Assembly (NCBI GenBank): GCA_013298625.1
Contig: JAAFIF010000053.1
Coordinates: 1-63,875 of the forward strand
DNA: 63,875 nucleotides
Reading direction: 5' to 3'
Source: Myxococcales bacterium
GTDB lineage: Bacteria; Myxococcota_A; Polyangia; Polyangiales; Ga0077539
Shown: positions 1 to 8,127 of the stretch, one piece after another
How the letters are laid out: each line of letters begins with the position of its first letter
Position numbering within the stretch: the first letter of the stretch is position 1
Notes under the pieces: model-generated
Database searches by the model: none
The model's input: only the letters and a program-made list of their open reading frames with translations
Told to the model about the DNA's origin: nothing
Translations under genes and position numbers: made by a program

Positions 1-2
1 GG

Positions 3-293
3 CAAGAGGCGTCCGATCGCGAGGCCGCTCAGGTCCGCGCTGACGCCGCTCGTCGCGAAGCTGCCGCGCAGGCTGAAGCCGCCACGGCTCGCGCTCGCGC
101 AGAGCAAGCCGCGCGTGAAGCAGCCAGCGCCGCGCAGGCAGCGCAGGCAGCGCAGGCAGCGCAGGCCGCAGCGGCTGCGAGCGCGACGCGACCGACGCAC
201 AGCTCGGGCACCCGCCGCTCCGGTGGTGGGACCCGACGCTCGGGCGGCGGCGGCAGCGGCAGCCCCGACGATTTCGGCAACCTCGGCTTCTGA
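3..293 (+). CDS. C-terminal part of an Ala/Glu/Arg-rich coiled-coil protein (5' truncated)
   Basis: The open frame enters from the window start and ends at TGA 291-293, leaving about 96 residues. The visible part is an uninterrupted Ala/Glu/Gln/Arg stretch with heptad-like character (predicted coiled coil). It contains a short AAQ repeat encoded by a 9-bp DNA repeat, then a Ser/Gly/Arg-rich linker and the C-terminus SPDDFGNLGF. No catalytic domain is visible. The function is unknown; the tail could belong to an envelope or cytoskeletal coiled-coil protein whose main domain lies upstream. The next gene, pyrF, starts 21 bp later on the same strand. Confidence 0.6.
   Translation, partial: QEASDREAAQVRADAARREAAAQAEAATARARAEQAAREAASAAQAAQAAQAAQAAAAASATRPTHSSGTRRSGGGTRRSGGGGSGSPDDFGNLGF
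132..166 (+). repeat. 9-bp tandem repeat inside the coiled-coil tail
   Basis: Three perfect copies of GCGCAGGCA (132-158) are followed by a nearly complete fourth. Each unit encodes an A-A-Q triplet, so changes in copy number would stay in frame. Confidence 0.7.
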
Positions 294-314
294 GCATCGG
301 TCAGAATCTGCTCG

Positions 315-1046
315 ATGCAGGTTCTTCCGATCGCTCCGTGGTCGACACAGCCCAAAGATCGACTGGCGTTTGCGCTCGACGTCGACGACCTCGATCAGGC
401 TCGGCATTGGATCGAGCGTCTGCGCGATCACGTGGGGGTGTTCAAGGTCGGGCTCGAGCTGTTCGTTCGGTTCGGGCCTGCGGCCGTTGCGGTCGTGCGC
501 GAGCAGGGCGCGCGGTGCTTTCTCGACCTGAAGCTGCACGACATCCCCGAGACCGTCGGGCGCGCCGTGCGGGCCGCAGCCGATACAGGCGCAGAGCTGT
601 TGACGGTCCACGCGAGCGGCGGTCGCTCGATGCTCGAGCGCGCGGCGATCGAGGCGCGAGGTCGCACGCAGCTGCTCGCGGTGACCGCGCTCACGTCCCT
701 CGATGATCGGGCGCTCGCAGACCTCGGCTACCACGGCAACGCTGAGGACGTCGTGCGTCGCTGGGCGTCGATCGCGATGGCCTCGTCTGTACCCGGCGTC
801 GTGTGCAGCCCACACGAGGCGAAGGTGTTGCGCGCGATGCTGCCAGATTTGTTCATCGTGACGCCGGGCATTCGATTCGCCAGCGAAAGCGCAGGTGATC
901 AAGCGCGCGTCGCATCTGCGCGAGACGCAGTCCTTGCAGGCGCGGATCTGCTCGTCGTGGGGCGGCCGATTCGAGACGCTCGTGAGCCCGAAGTGGCCGC
1001 TGCTGCGATCGTGAAAGAGATCGAGTCCGCGCTGGCGATGCGCTAA
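315..1046 (+). CDS. pyrF: Orotidine 5'-phosphate decarboxylase
   Basis: This enzyme decarboxylates OMP to UMP in the last step of de novo pyrimidine synthesis, in the cytoplasm. The 243-residue length fits the bacterial family (about 230-280). The Asp of FALDV (D22), the Lys of FKVGLELF (K44) and the signature DLKLHDIPETV (71-81) supply the catalytic Asp/Lys network, with K73 the expected proton donor. VTPGIRF and the C-terminal VVGRPIRDA provide phosphate-binding elements of the TIM barrel. ATG 315 places the barrel start about 15 residues in, as usual. The phosphofructokinase gene follows after 16 bp and may be co-transcribed. No other pyrimidine gene is in the window. Confidence 0.96.
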   Translation: MQVLPIAPWSTQPKDRLAFALDVDDLDQARHWIERLRDHVGVFKVGLELFVRFGPAAVAVVREQGARCFLDLKLHDIPETVGRAVRAAADTGAELLTVHASGGRSMLERAAIEARGRTQLLAVTALTSLDDRALADLGYHGNAEDVVRRWASIAMASSVPGVVCSPHEAKVLRAMLPDLFIVTPGIRFASESAGDQARVASARDAVLAGADLLVVGRPIRDAREPEVAAAAIVKEIESALAMR

Positions 1047-1062
1047 AACCCCGCGCGTAGTC

Positions 1063-2160
1063 ATGACCTCTGTACGACGAATCGCTGTGCTGACGGGCGG
1101 CGGAGACGCTCCCGGACTCAACGCTGTTCTCTTTGGGCTCGTCACGCGGGCGGAGGCGCTGGGCATCCAGTGCCTCGCGAGCGAAGACGGCTACGAAGGG
1201 CTGATCAAGGGGACGCTCACGCCGCTCGACTCGACGCGGGTGCGCGGGATCGCGTCGCAGGGCGGCAGCGTGATCGGCTGCAGCAACCGCGCGAATCCGT
1301 TCTCGTACCCGCGGCGCGACGCCGAGGGAAAGCTCACGACCGAAGACGTCTCCGAGCGCGTCGCGTGGACTGTGCGCAACGAGAACATCGACCTCGTCGT
1401 CGCCATCGGCGGCGATGGCACGATGGCGATGACCTCGCGCCTCGCGCCGCTCGGCGTGCGCAGCGTCGGTGTGCCCAAGACGATCGACAACGACCTCGCT
1501 GCGACCGATGTGACGTTTGGCTTTCAGAGCGCCGTCGACTTCGCAACGATGGCGGTCGATCGCATTCACACGACGGCGGCCGCGCACGATCGCGTGATGA
1601 TCATCGAAGTGATGGGCCGCTACGCTGGCTGGATCGCGCTCGAAGCAGGGCTCGCCGGCGGCGCCAACGTGATCGTGCTGCCCGAGTTCGAGTACGACGT
1701 GCAGCGCATCGCAGACGCGATCCACGCGCGCCGCAAGCAAGGGCAGAACTACTCGATCATCGTGATCTCCGAGGGCGCCAAGCCCGTCGGCGGGACGCAC
1801 GCGATCACGAAGGACATGCCCGCGGGGCACCTTCCGAAGCTCGGCGGCGCTGGTGATCGCCTCGCGAAATCGCTGGAGCAGCTCGTCCCAGAGCACGAGA
1901 TTCGCGTGACCGTGCTCGGGCACGTGCAGCGCGGCGGCTCGCCGGTCGCGTTCGATCGCGTCCTCGGCATCCGCATGGGTGTGGCGGCGGCAGAAGCGGT
2001 CGCTCGAGGCGACGACGGGGTGATGGTCTCGCTGCGCGACGGCAAGATCGTCACCGTCCCGATGGGCGACGCCGTCGGAAAGAACCGCAACGTCACCGCC
2101 CTCGACGAGCGCGTGCTCGCGGCGCGCGCGGTCGGCGTCGAGTTCGGCGTCGAATTCTGA
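1063..2160 (+). CDS. pfkA: 6-phosphofructokinase (ATP or PPi donor uncertain)
   Basis: The enzyme phosphorylates fructose 6-phosphate to fructose 1,6-bisphosphate in glycolysis. The 365-residue protein carries GGGDAPG (12-18) for donor binding, GGDGT (116-120), PKTIDND (138-144) with the catalytic Asp, and EVMGRYAGWIA for the sugar phosphate. Donor choice in this family follows two positions: ATP enzymes usually have Gly in GGDG and Gly before TIDND, whereas PPi enzymes have Asp and Lys. Here the first is Gly119 and the second Lys139, a mixed set known from group III PFKs such as those of actinomycetes, where it often goes with ATP. The gene lies 16 bp after pyrF on the same strand. Confidence 0.93.
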   Translation: MTSVRRIAVLTGGGDAPGLNAVLFGLVTRAEALGIQCLASEDGYEGLIKGTLTPLDSTRVRGIASQGGSVIGCSNRANPFSYPRRDAEGKLTTEDVSERVAWTVRNENIDLVVAIGGDGTMAMTSRLAPLGVRSVGVPKTIDNDLAATDVTFGFQSAVDFATMAVDRIHTTAAAHDRVMIIEVMGRYAGWIALEAGLAGGANVIVLPEFEYDVQRIADAIHARRKQGQNYSIIVISEGAKPVGGTHAITKDMPAGHLPKLGGAGDRLAKSLEQLVPEHEIRVTVLGHVQRGGSPVAFDRVLGIRMGVAAAEAVARGDDGVMVSLRDGKIVTVPMGDAVGKNRNVTALDERVLAARAVGVEFGVEF

Positions 2161-2183
2161 ACACGGTATCATCGGCTTCGCCC

Positions 2184-3515
2184 ATGCGAAGCCAACAGAG
2201 CCCTCGCGCTGCCACAGCGCTCACGTTGCTGGTCTTCTCGACGAGCGCGTGCGCTTCGTCGCGCGCGATCGACAGCGGCGCAGACGTGATCATGGACGCG
2301 AGCGCGGACGTCGAGCCCGACGCGGAGGTCGTGGCGCCTGTTGCCGACGTGGTCGTCGCGTACACGCCGCCCGTCGAGCTCGGGCGGCACAGCGTCGAGC
2401 TGCTCTCGACGCGCCGAGTGGTCGACTCTGCGGGGCTGCCGCCGGAGGCTGCGCCGAGCGCGTCGAACAACAACGTCGACGTGATTCGGCACAACGGCCG
2501 CGTGTTTCTCGCGTGGCGCACGGGCGCGGATCACTTCGCGTCGAGCGCCACGAAGATCCATGTCGTCTCTTCGACTGACGAGCTCTCTTGGCGCTTCGAG
2601 ACGACGCTCGCGATCGACCGAGACCTGCGCGAGCCGAGGTTTCTCGTCGTCGGAGCGTCTCTCTTCTTGTACGTCGCGCGCCTCGGCACCAACGCGCTCT
2701 CGTTCGACCCGCAAGGGATGAGCGTCACCGAGCTGCGCAGCGACGGCGCGTGGACCGCGCTCGAGCCTGTGTTTCGCCCAGGATTCATCCCGTGGCGCGG
2801 CCACTCCGAAGGCGGCCGACGGCTGCTCATCGGCTACTTCGGCGGAGAGCACATCTACCGCTTCGACGGGATGCCGCTCGAGGTGCACCTGCTCGAGACC
2901 GACGACGGGCGGACGTTTCGTCCGTTCGACGCGATGCGCCCCGCGGTGCTCGTCGGAGGCGCGAGCGAGACGGACTACGCTGTCGACCCCGCGACGGGCG
3001 ACCTCTTCGCGGTCGCGCGCAACGAGGCCGGGGACGAGAGCGGGTTTGGTTCGAAGATTTGCAGGGCTTCCGGCGCTGAGCCCACGCGGTGGACGTGCCG
3101 TACGGACCCGCGCAAGTTCGATTCTCCCCTGATGTTTTGGCACGACGGCGAGGCGTACCTCGTCGGGCGGCGTCACCTGTCCCCGTCGGGAAACTACGAC
3201 CTCATGCGCGGCGGTGACATGACCCGCCGCGCGATCGACAACCAGGTGGACTACACGCGCTGGCCCAAGCGGTGCGCGCTGTGGCGCTACGTCCAGGCAG
3301 AGGACCGAATCGCGTACGTGATGGACCTGCCGTCCCGCGGCGACACGTGCTTCGCCGCAGCCATCGCGCTCGGGGCTCCGGGAGAGTTCGCCCTGTACGA
3401 CTACAGCTCGGACATCGAAGGGCCGGACGTGTCGTGGCGCCAAGGGCAAGCTGGGCGGACGTACATCTATCGGCATCATCTTCGGTTCTCCCCGCGAACG
3501 GCGCGAGATTTGTGA
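2184..3515 (+). CDS. Lipoprotein with beta-propeller/glycosidase-like body
   Basis: The 443-residue protein begins with a lipoprotein signal peptide ending STSAC (Cys23), then an acidic spacer rich in Asp/Ala/Val. The body has alternating short beta-strand patterns such as VFLAWRTG, KIHVVSSTD and SLFLYVARL, together with WHDGEAYLVGRR. These recall BNR/sialidase or five-bladed propeller (GH43/GH117-like) folds that read out surface sugars, but I cannot see a catalytic set and do not assign a reaction. It starts 23 bp after the PFK stop and leads a run of secreted genes on the same strand. Placement at the cell surface is inferred from the lipobox with a non-Asp +2 residue. Confidence 0.8.
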   Translation: MRSQQSPRAATALTLLVFSTSACASSRAIDSGADVIMDASADVEPDAEVVAPVADVVVAYTPPVELGRHSVELLSTRRVVDSAGLPPEAAPSASNNNVDVIRHNGRVFLAWRTGADHFASSATKIHVVSSTDELSWRFETTLAIDRDLREPRFLVVGASLFLYVARLGTNALSFDPQGMSVTELRSDGAWTALEPVFRPGFIPWRGHSEGGRRLLIGYFGGEHIYRFDGMPLEVHLLETDDGRTFRPFDAMRPAVLVGGASETDYAVDPATGDLFAVARNEAGDESGFGSKICRASGAEPTRWTCRTDPRKFDSPLMFWHDGEAYLVGRRHLSPSGNYDLMRGGDMTRRAIDNQVDYTRWPKRCALWRYVQAEDRIAYVMDLPSRGDTCFAAAIALGAPGEFALYDYSSDIEGPDVSWRQGQAGRTYIYRHHLRFSPRTARDL

Positions 3516-3543
3516 GCGGCTCCGCGGTAAGCAAGTGCTCCTG

Positions 3544-4566
3544 ATGCGCTTCGCTGCGAGCTCCATTGCGCTGTTGTTGTGGGCGGCCTCTTGTTCGCGC
3601 TCGAACACGACGGCGCAGGTCGAGGGCGTCGGCCCTCAGTCGTCGCCGCGCGCTGCGCCCAACGCCGAACCACCCGCGCGCCCTGCGGTCGCGCTGCCTG
3701 CGCCGAGAGAGCTTCCCCCGACGAGGGTCGCCGCCGCGCCGAGGGTCGTCGCGATCGGAGACGTCCACGGAGATCTCGACGTCACGCGCTCGGTGCTGCG
3801 CATGGTGGGCGCGATCGACGCCAGCGATCATTGGATCGGCGCGAACCTGGTCGTGATGCAGGTCGGCGACCAGCTCGACCGCGGCGATCAAGAGCGGGGC
3901 ATCCTGGCGCTGTTCGAGCAGCTCGAGGTCGAAGCGGCGCGCGCGGGCGGCGCGTTCTACGCGCTCAACGGCAACCACGAGGTGATGAACGCGCAGGCTG
4001 ATTTTCGCTACGTCACCCCGGGCGGCTACCGTGACTTCGACGGAACGCCCGAGCGCCCCGAGTGGGCAGGGATGCTGGCGCGCGTTCCGCCCAACCTTCG
4101 CTCTCGCGTCGCTGCGTTTGCGCCGGGCGGGGCGTGGGCTCGCCGACTCGCAGCGCACAACACCGTGATGGTCATCGGCGACACGGTGTTCGCGCACGGC
4201 GGGCTGCTGCCTCAGCACGTGGACTACGGGCTCGAGCGCATCAACCGCGCTGTGCGAGAGTACTTGCTCGGCACGCAGCGAGAGCTTCCGTCGGTGCTCG
4301 AAGGCGAGGACAGCCCCTTCTGGCACCGCGCGTTCGCGATGGGCGACGACCCCGCTGCGTGCGCGGTCTTGGGCCAGCTGCTCGCGCGCGTCGGGGCGCA
4401 GCGGCTCGTGATCGGCCACACTGTCCAGCAGCGCGGGATCAACGCTGGCTGCGATGGCCGCGTGTGGCGCATCGATGTGGGGCTCTCGCGCTACTACAAC
4501 GGCCCCGTGCAGGCACTGGAGCTCCGACCCGACGCCGCGCCGCGCATTGTCACCGGCGCTCGCTGA
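3544..4566 (+). CDS. Calcineurin-type metallophosphatase lipoprotein (Shewanella-like phosphatase group)
   Basis: A lipobox (LLWAASC, Cys17) and a Pro/Ala-rich linker precede a metallophosphoesterase domain. The dimetal signature is complete: GDVHG (72-76), GDQLDRG (108-114) and GNHE (143-146), with FAHGG and VIGHT further on supplying the later His ligands. The spacing and order match PPP-type and Shewanella-like protein phosphatases, so dephosphorylation of phosphoproteins or small phosphoesters outside the inner membrane is likely. ATG 3544 gives a tidy signal peptide; a GTG three codons upstream (3535) is an alternative. It sits 28 bp after one lipoprotein gene and 42 bp before the next. 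Confidence 0.9.
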   Translation: MRFAASSIALLLWAASCSRSNTTAQVEGVGPQSSPRAAPNAEPPARPAVALPAPRELPPTRVAAAPRVVAIGDVHGDLDVTRSVLRMVGAIDASDHWIGANLVVMQVGDQLDRGDQERGILALFEQLEVEAARAGGAFYALNGNHEVMNAQADFRYVTPGGYRDFDGTPERPEWAGMLARVPPNLRSRVAAFAPGGAWARRLAAHNTVMVIGDTVFAHGGLLPQHVDYGLERINRAVREYLLGTQRELPSVLEGEDSPFWHRAFAMGDDPAACAVLGQLLARVGAQRLVIGHTVQQRGINAGCDGRVWRIDVGLSRYYNGPVQALELRPDAAPRIVTGAR

Positions 4567-4608
4567 GCGCTCGCCGCGCCAAGCGTAGTCGCGGTACCGT
4601 CGCGCGCT

Positions 4609-6120
4609 ATGAAGGGTTCGGGACGCGCGCTCGCCGCGGCGATGGTCTCTGCGTTGTGCATCACCGCTTGTCGGTCGAGGGCCAACACCACAACGCCAAT
4701 GCCATCACCCACTCCGACACCGCTGAGCGCGAGCGAAGATGCAGGGGCGCCCGCCGTCGACGCGCCCCGCGCGAGCAACGCGGCTGCGCTGCAGAGCGAT
4801 GCGTCCGCGCCGAGCGCGAGCGAAGCCGAGTGCGTCGTGACCGCGCGAACTGCGCAGCCGATCGGGCGCTACGCCGCGCTCACGTCGGTCACGTTGCGCG
4901 CGGACCACCAGGGGGTGGCGGTGGCGTGGACCGTTCCGCCGCTGTTTGCGCACGGCGGAGACGACCTCGCGGCCAAGCGACTCAGCCTCTACAGAGGGCC
5001 CGACGATGATCGAGCGACGATCAGTGATGCCCTGCTCGACGGCGAAGAGCCGAGCACCGCGCGCGGCCTCGCGCGATCGCCGACGAACATCTACCGCGTG
5101 TTTACGCAGCCCGGCACCACTGCGAACAGCGTGACGACGGGCACCGACCAGCTCTCGCGCGACGACAACGGCAACGAGCTCATCGAGTGCGGCGCGTTCT
5201 CCGTGCAGTGCGCGAGCGTCAGCGACACCGGCTCGGACGACGCGGTGGCGCGCACCATCGTGCGAGGCGCGCCGTACTTCGCTCGCACCGCGTTCAACGC
5301 AGCGCGACCCTTCGTGCTGGGCTTGCGCACGGCGGACGTCGCCGAACAGCCGAGCTCGCAGGCGCGCTTCTTCGCCACGCGCGCGAGCGCGCCGAGCGCG
5401 AATCGAGACCTCGATTTTTGGTCGCTCGAAGTGGACGCAGCGCTCGTCAGGCGGTCGCGAAATCCCGCAGCAGCGTTGCGGGATTTCGTTCCGGAGGGGC
5501 TCGAGGTCGTCGAGGTCGAAGGGCGCGGGTACGCCGTCGCGTTTCGCTATCGCGGCCGGCTGCGGTTCGGATGGCTCGACCGTGATCTTCGCCCCGACGG
5601 AGCGCTGCACGAGGTCGTCACGCTCGGAGGCGAGCCCGGCAGACCCAGGCTCGCGGCGGTCGGCGCCGCGGTGCTGCTCGTCGTCGCAGACCGCGAGCGC
5701 GTCGATGGCGGCCCCAGTCGCTACAAGCTGTACGGAACGCTCACCTCGCACGGCGCCGCGCCAGGCGCGATGTTTCGCTTGCCCACAGGCATGGACGAAG
5801 CGCAGGACGAGTTCGCTCCGGCGATCACCGCGACCCGCGACGATCGGTTCGCGCTCTTGTGGTCCTACGGCCCGCTCGAAGCACGCGCGCGCACGGATCG
5901 CCAGGACATCTACATCCGCTCGTTCGACGCGGCGCTGCGGCCCGTCGGCGCCGCGCTGCGCATCACGGAGCAGAGCGGCTCGGATCCGCGCGCCGCTCCC
6001 ATCGGAAACAGCAACGACGTGCTCGTCGTGTGGGGGCAGGGCTCAGGCCTGCAGCGCCCGCTCGTCGCCGCCGCCGTGCGGTGCGGACCTCCGATCGCGA
6101 CGGACGCAGGCGTTCGTTGA
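4609..6120 (+). CDS. Lipoprotein of unknown function, propeller-like
   Basis: This 503-residue protein has a signal peptide ending LCITAC (Cys21), a Pro/Thr/Ser- and Asp/Ala-rich linker to about residue 70, then a mostly beta body. Repeated elements such as RLRFGWLDRD, RFALLWSYGP and NDVLVVWGQG resemble blades of a WD- or Kelch-like propeller. No enzyme motif is visible. Its coding sequence contains a perfect 12-bp inverted repeat at 5458-5488. Its stop codon (TGA 6118-6120) overlaps the TTG start of the CapA-like gene, which suggests translational coupling. Homologues in the window are of the same general type rather than clear paralogues. Confidence 0.75.
   Translation: MKGSGRALAAAMVSALCITACRSRANTTTPMPSPTPTPLSASEDAGAPAVDAPRASNAAALQSDASAPSASEAECVVTARTAQPIGRYAALTSVTLRADHQGVAVAWTVPPLFAHGGDDLAAKRLSLYRGPDDDRATISDALLDGEEPSTARGLARSPTNIYRVFTQPGTTANSVTTGTDQLSRDDNGNELIECGAFSVQCASVSDTGSDDAVARTIVRGAPYFARTAFNAARPFVLGLRTADVAEQPSSQARFFATRASAPSANRDLDFWSLEVDAALVRRSRNPAAALRDFVPEGLEVVEVEGRGYAVAFRYRGRLRFGWLDRDLRPDGALHEVVTLGGEPGRPRLAAVGAAVLLVVADRERVDGGPSRYKLYGTLTSHGAAPGAMFRLPTGMDEAQDEFAPAITATRDDRFALLWSYGPLEARARTDRQDIYIRSFDAALRPVGAALRITEQSGSDPRAAPIGNSNDVLVVWGQGSGLQRPLVAAAVRCGPPIATDAGVR
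5458..5488. repeat. Intragenic perfect inverted repeat (12-bp arms, 7-nt loop)
   Basis: CGAAATCCCGCA at 5458-5469 is the exact reverse complement of 5477-5488, separated by 7 nt. It lies inside the coding sequence of the 4609-6120 lipoprotein and would form a strong RNA or DNA hairpin. There is no following T-run, so it is not a standard terminator. Confidence 0.8.
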
Positions 6121-7055
6121 CGCGATCGCTCGTCGCGTGCGCGGCGCTCGTCGCGAGCGCGATCGTGTGCGCTCCCTTCGCGTGCGCGCAGCGCGGCGCG
6201 ACCCCGTCGGTCGCGAGCGCGCGGCTGTGGTTTCTCGGCGATGTGCACGCGGGCCAGGCGCTCGATCGCTTGTTCGAAGAACGCTCGACGCTCGCGCGCT
6301 CGCTCGCTGCTGAGCACGGGTTCGTCAACCTCGAGGGCGCGGTGGTCGAGCGCGCAGCTCCGTCCACCGAAGCGCGGCTGCTCAACGACGCGCGCGCGCT
6401 GTCCGTCCTGCGCGCGGCGGGCGTGAGGTTCGCCTCGATCGCCAACAACCACGCGCTCGACAACGGAGCCGCAGGGCTCGCGCAGTCCGCGGCGCACGTC
6501 GAGCGCGCTGGCATCATGGCCGTCGGCGAAGATGGCGTGCGCGTCGCGACGGTCGACGGCGTTCGCGTGGCGTTCGTCGCGTTGGACCTGTCGAGAGGCG
6601 TCCCGACGGACGCGCGCGCGCGCTTCGCGAGGGCGAGGGCCGCTGCCTCCGTGCGCGTCATTTCGCTGCACGTCGCAGCGCCGGCGCTGTACACGCCGCC
6701 GCCCGCAGAGCTGCGCGTCGCTGTTCGTGACGCGGTCGCCGAACAAGCGACGGTGGTCGTCGCGCACGGCACGCACACGATCGCGCCGATCACACGCGAA
6801 GGTCGCACGCTGGTCGCGTGGGGCCTGGGAAACGCCGTGTTTCACTGCGAATGCTCGCGCGAGACCGAGGGGCTCTTGCTGCGCGTGACCGCGCGCGCTG
6901 ACGGCGAGACCCGCGCGTCGGTCGCCCCGCTCGAAGCCGGGCTCGACGGCCGCGCGCTCGTGTTCGGCGGGCCCGAGGGCGCGTCGTTCTCGCTGCTGCG
7001 CGCGCTGGGCGTACCAGTACACGCGCAGAGCGAGTGCGCTCCGCTCGGCTTGTAG
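6117..7055 (+). CDS. CapA/PgsA-type metallophosphatase-like secreted protein
   Basis: The sequence shows the CapA series: LWFLGDVHAG at the start of the domain, NLEGAVV, IANNHALDNG, the H of ISLHVAAP, VVVAHGTHTIAPI and VAWGLGNAVF. This family belongs to the calcineurin-like superfamily and is linked to poly-gamma-glutamate or capsule handling; which polymer applies here is unknown. A signal peptide ending near CAPFACAQ directs export. I place the start at TTG 6117 because it begins a good signal peptide and overlaps the upstream TGA in a TTGA junction; an ATG start would cut the signal peptide away. The 312 residues are close to the usual length. A convergent YARHG gene ends 46 bp downstream. 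Confidence 0.82.
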   Translation: MTRSLVACAALVASAIVCAPFACAQRGATPSVASARLWFLGDVHAGQALDRLFEERSTLARSLAAEHGFVNLEGAVVERAAPSTEARLLNDARALSVLRAAGVRFASIANNHALDNGAAGLAQSAAHVERAGIMAVGEDGVRVATVDGVRVAFVALDLSRGVPTDARARFARARAAASVRVISLHVAAPALYTPPPAELRVAVRDAVAEQATVVVAHGTHTIAPITREGRTLVAWGLGNAVFHCECSRETEGLLLRVTARADGETRASVAPLEAGLDGRALVFGGPEGASFSLLRALGVPVHAQSECAPLGL

Positions 7056-7100
7056 TCGGGTCTCGAATTCAGAAGCCCGCACGGGGCTTCGGCGGGGCTA

Positions 7101-8039
7101 TCAGGCCCCGTACATCGCCATCTCGGCTTCGCTGGCGGCGTTGGTGGGACCTCCGACCTCCGCTTCAACCGACTGAATCATGCGGAGGTTCTGCCGGTCG
7201 ACGCGTCGTAGTCGCGCGTCGTTGTACGCCTGGTCGGGCTGGTACCAGTCGGTCGAGTCGAAGTACTCGAGCAAGATCGACGAGCGAAAAGGCCGGCCGC
7301 GCCGCGCATAGATCATGTTGCGTAGGATCCACAGGTCCCTGGGCGACATCTCGAGCAGCGCCTCGCGGTTGAGCACGTTGTCGAGCTGCGCCGGGTCGTC
7401 GAGCGGCGTGCTGGACCGCGGCGCGCGGTTCGCGAGCGTGATGGAACGACCCAGCCGTTGCGACAGCAGCTGCGCTTCGACGTCGTCCCCTTCGAGCAGC
7501 GCGTCGGTCTCGGCGCGCACTCGCAGCGCGCGCGCGAGCTCTTCGAGCGCCTCGCGAGAGAGGGCTGTGTCGAAGCGGCCCGCGGCCTGGGCGTTGCGGC
7601 GATCGCGCTCGCTCAGGTCGGCGTCGGCCACTTGTCGCTGCGGGCGATACCAGTCTTGTCCCGCGAAGTACTGCGACAGCCACGGGCGACGAAACCGATG
7701 ACCGAGCCGCGCGTACGGTGAGTTGCGCAAGAGCGCGAGCTCGCGGAGCGTGCGACCCGAGAGGTCTGCGTCGGTGAGGTCTCGGTCGTAGTAGAGCGGC
7801 CTGCGCTGCGTCGAGGCGTAGGCGCTCGGGCGCGCTGCGGCGTCACGGCCGCTGCCAGCTGCGATGAGGCCGCCATCGAGCGCGGGCTGCGCGGCGAGCG
7901 CGGCGTCGAGCGCGACCGCTGCGTCGACGGGCTCTGTCGAGGGCGGCTGCGTGACGATGGTGGTCTCGCGGTGCTCGCGGCTCGCGCAGGCGGCGAGCGA
8001 GAGCGAGAGGACAAAGAGTGCGGGAGGCGCGTTCTTCAC
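7101..8039 (-). CDS. YARHG-domain lipoprotein with two repeats
   Basis: The 312-residue protein begins with a lipobox (LSLAAC, Cys18) and an Ala/Asp-rich linker. It then carries two copies of the YARHG pattern: LALLRNSPYARLGHRF followed by YFAGQDWYRP, and LWILRNMIYARRGRPF followed by YFDSTDWYQP. The YARHG domain is an extracellular module named for its Tyr-Ala-Arg-His-Gly core and is found in secreted bacterial proteins, often peptidoglycan-associated. The two copies here read YARLG and YARRG, so the His is replaced in both. The role is probably envelope binding; no enzymatic domain is present. It diverges from xdhC, with 88 bp between the start codons. Confidence 0.82.
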   Translation of the reverse strand: MKNAPPALFVLSLSLAACASREHRETTIVTQPPSTEPVDAAVALDAALAAQPALDGGLIAAGSGRDAAARPSAYASTQRRPLYYDRDLTDADLSGRTLRELALLRNSPYARLGHRFRRPWLSQYFAGQDWYRPQRQVADADLSERDRRNAQAAGRFDTALSREALEELARALRVRAETDALLEGDDVEAQLLSQRLGRSITLANRAPRSSTPLDDPAQLDNVLNREALLEMSPRDLWILRNMIYARRGRPFRSSILLEYFDSTDWYQPDQAYNDARLRRVDRQNLRMIQSVEAEVGGPTNAASEAEMAMYGA

Positions 8040-8127
8040 GGCGACGCGGATCGTACCGTGAAATCGCGCACAGAGAAGCTCGCGTCGCGCTCGCGTCGCG
8101 GGGGCACATTGGCGATGATCGGGCGCG

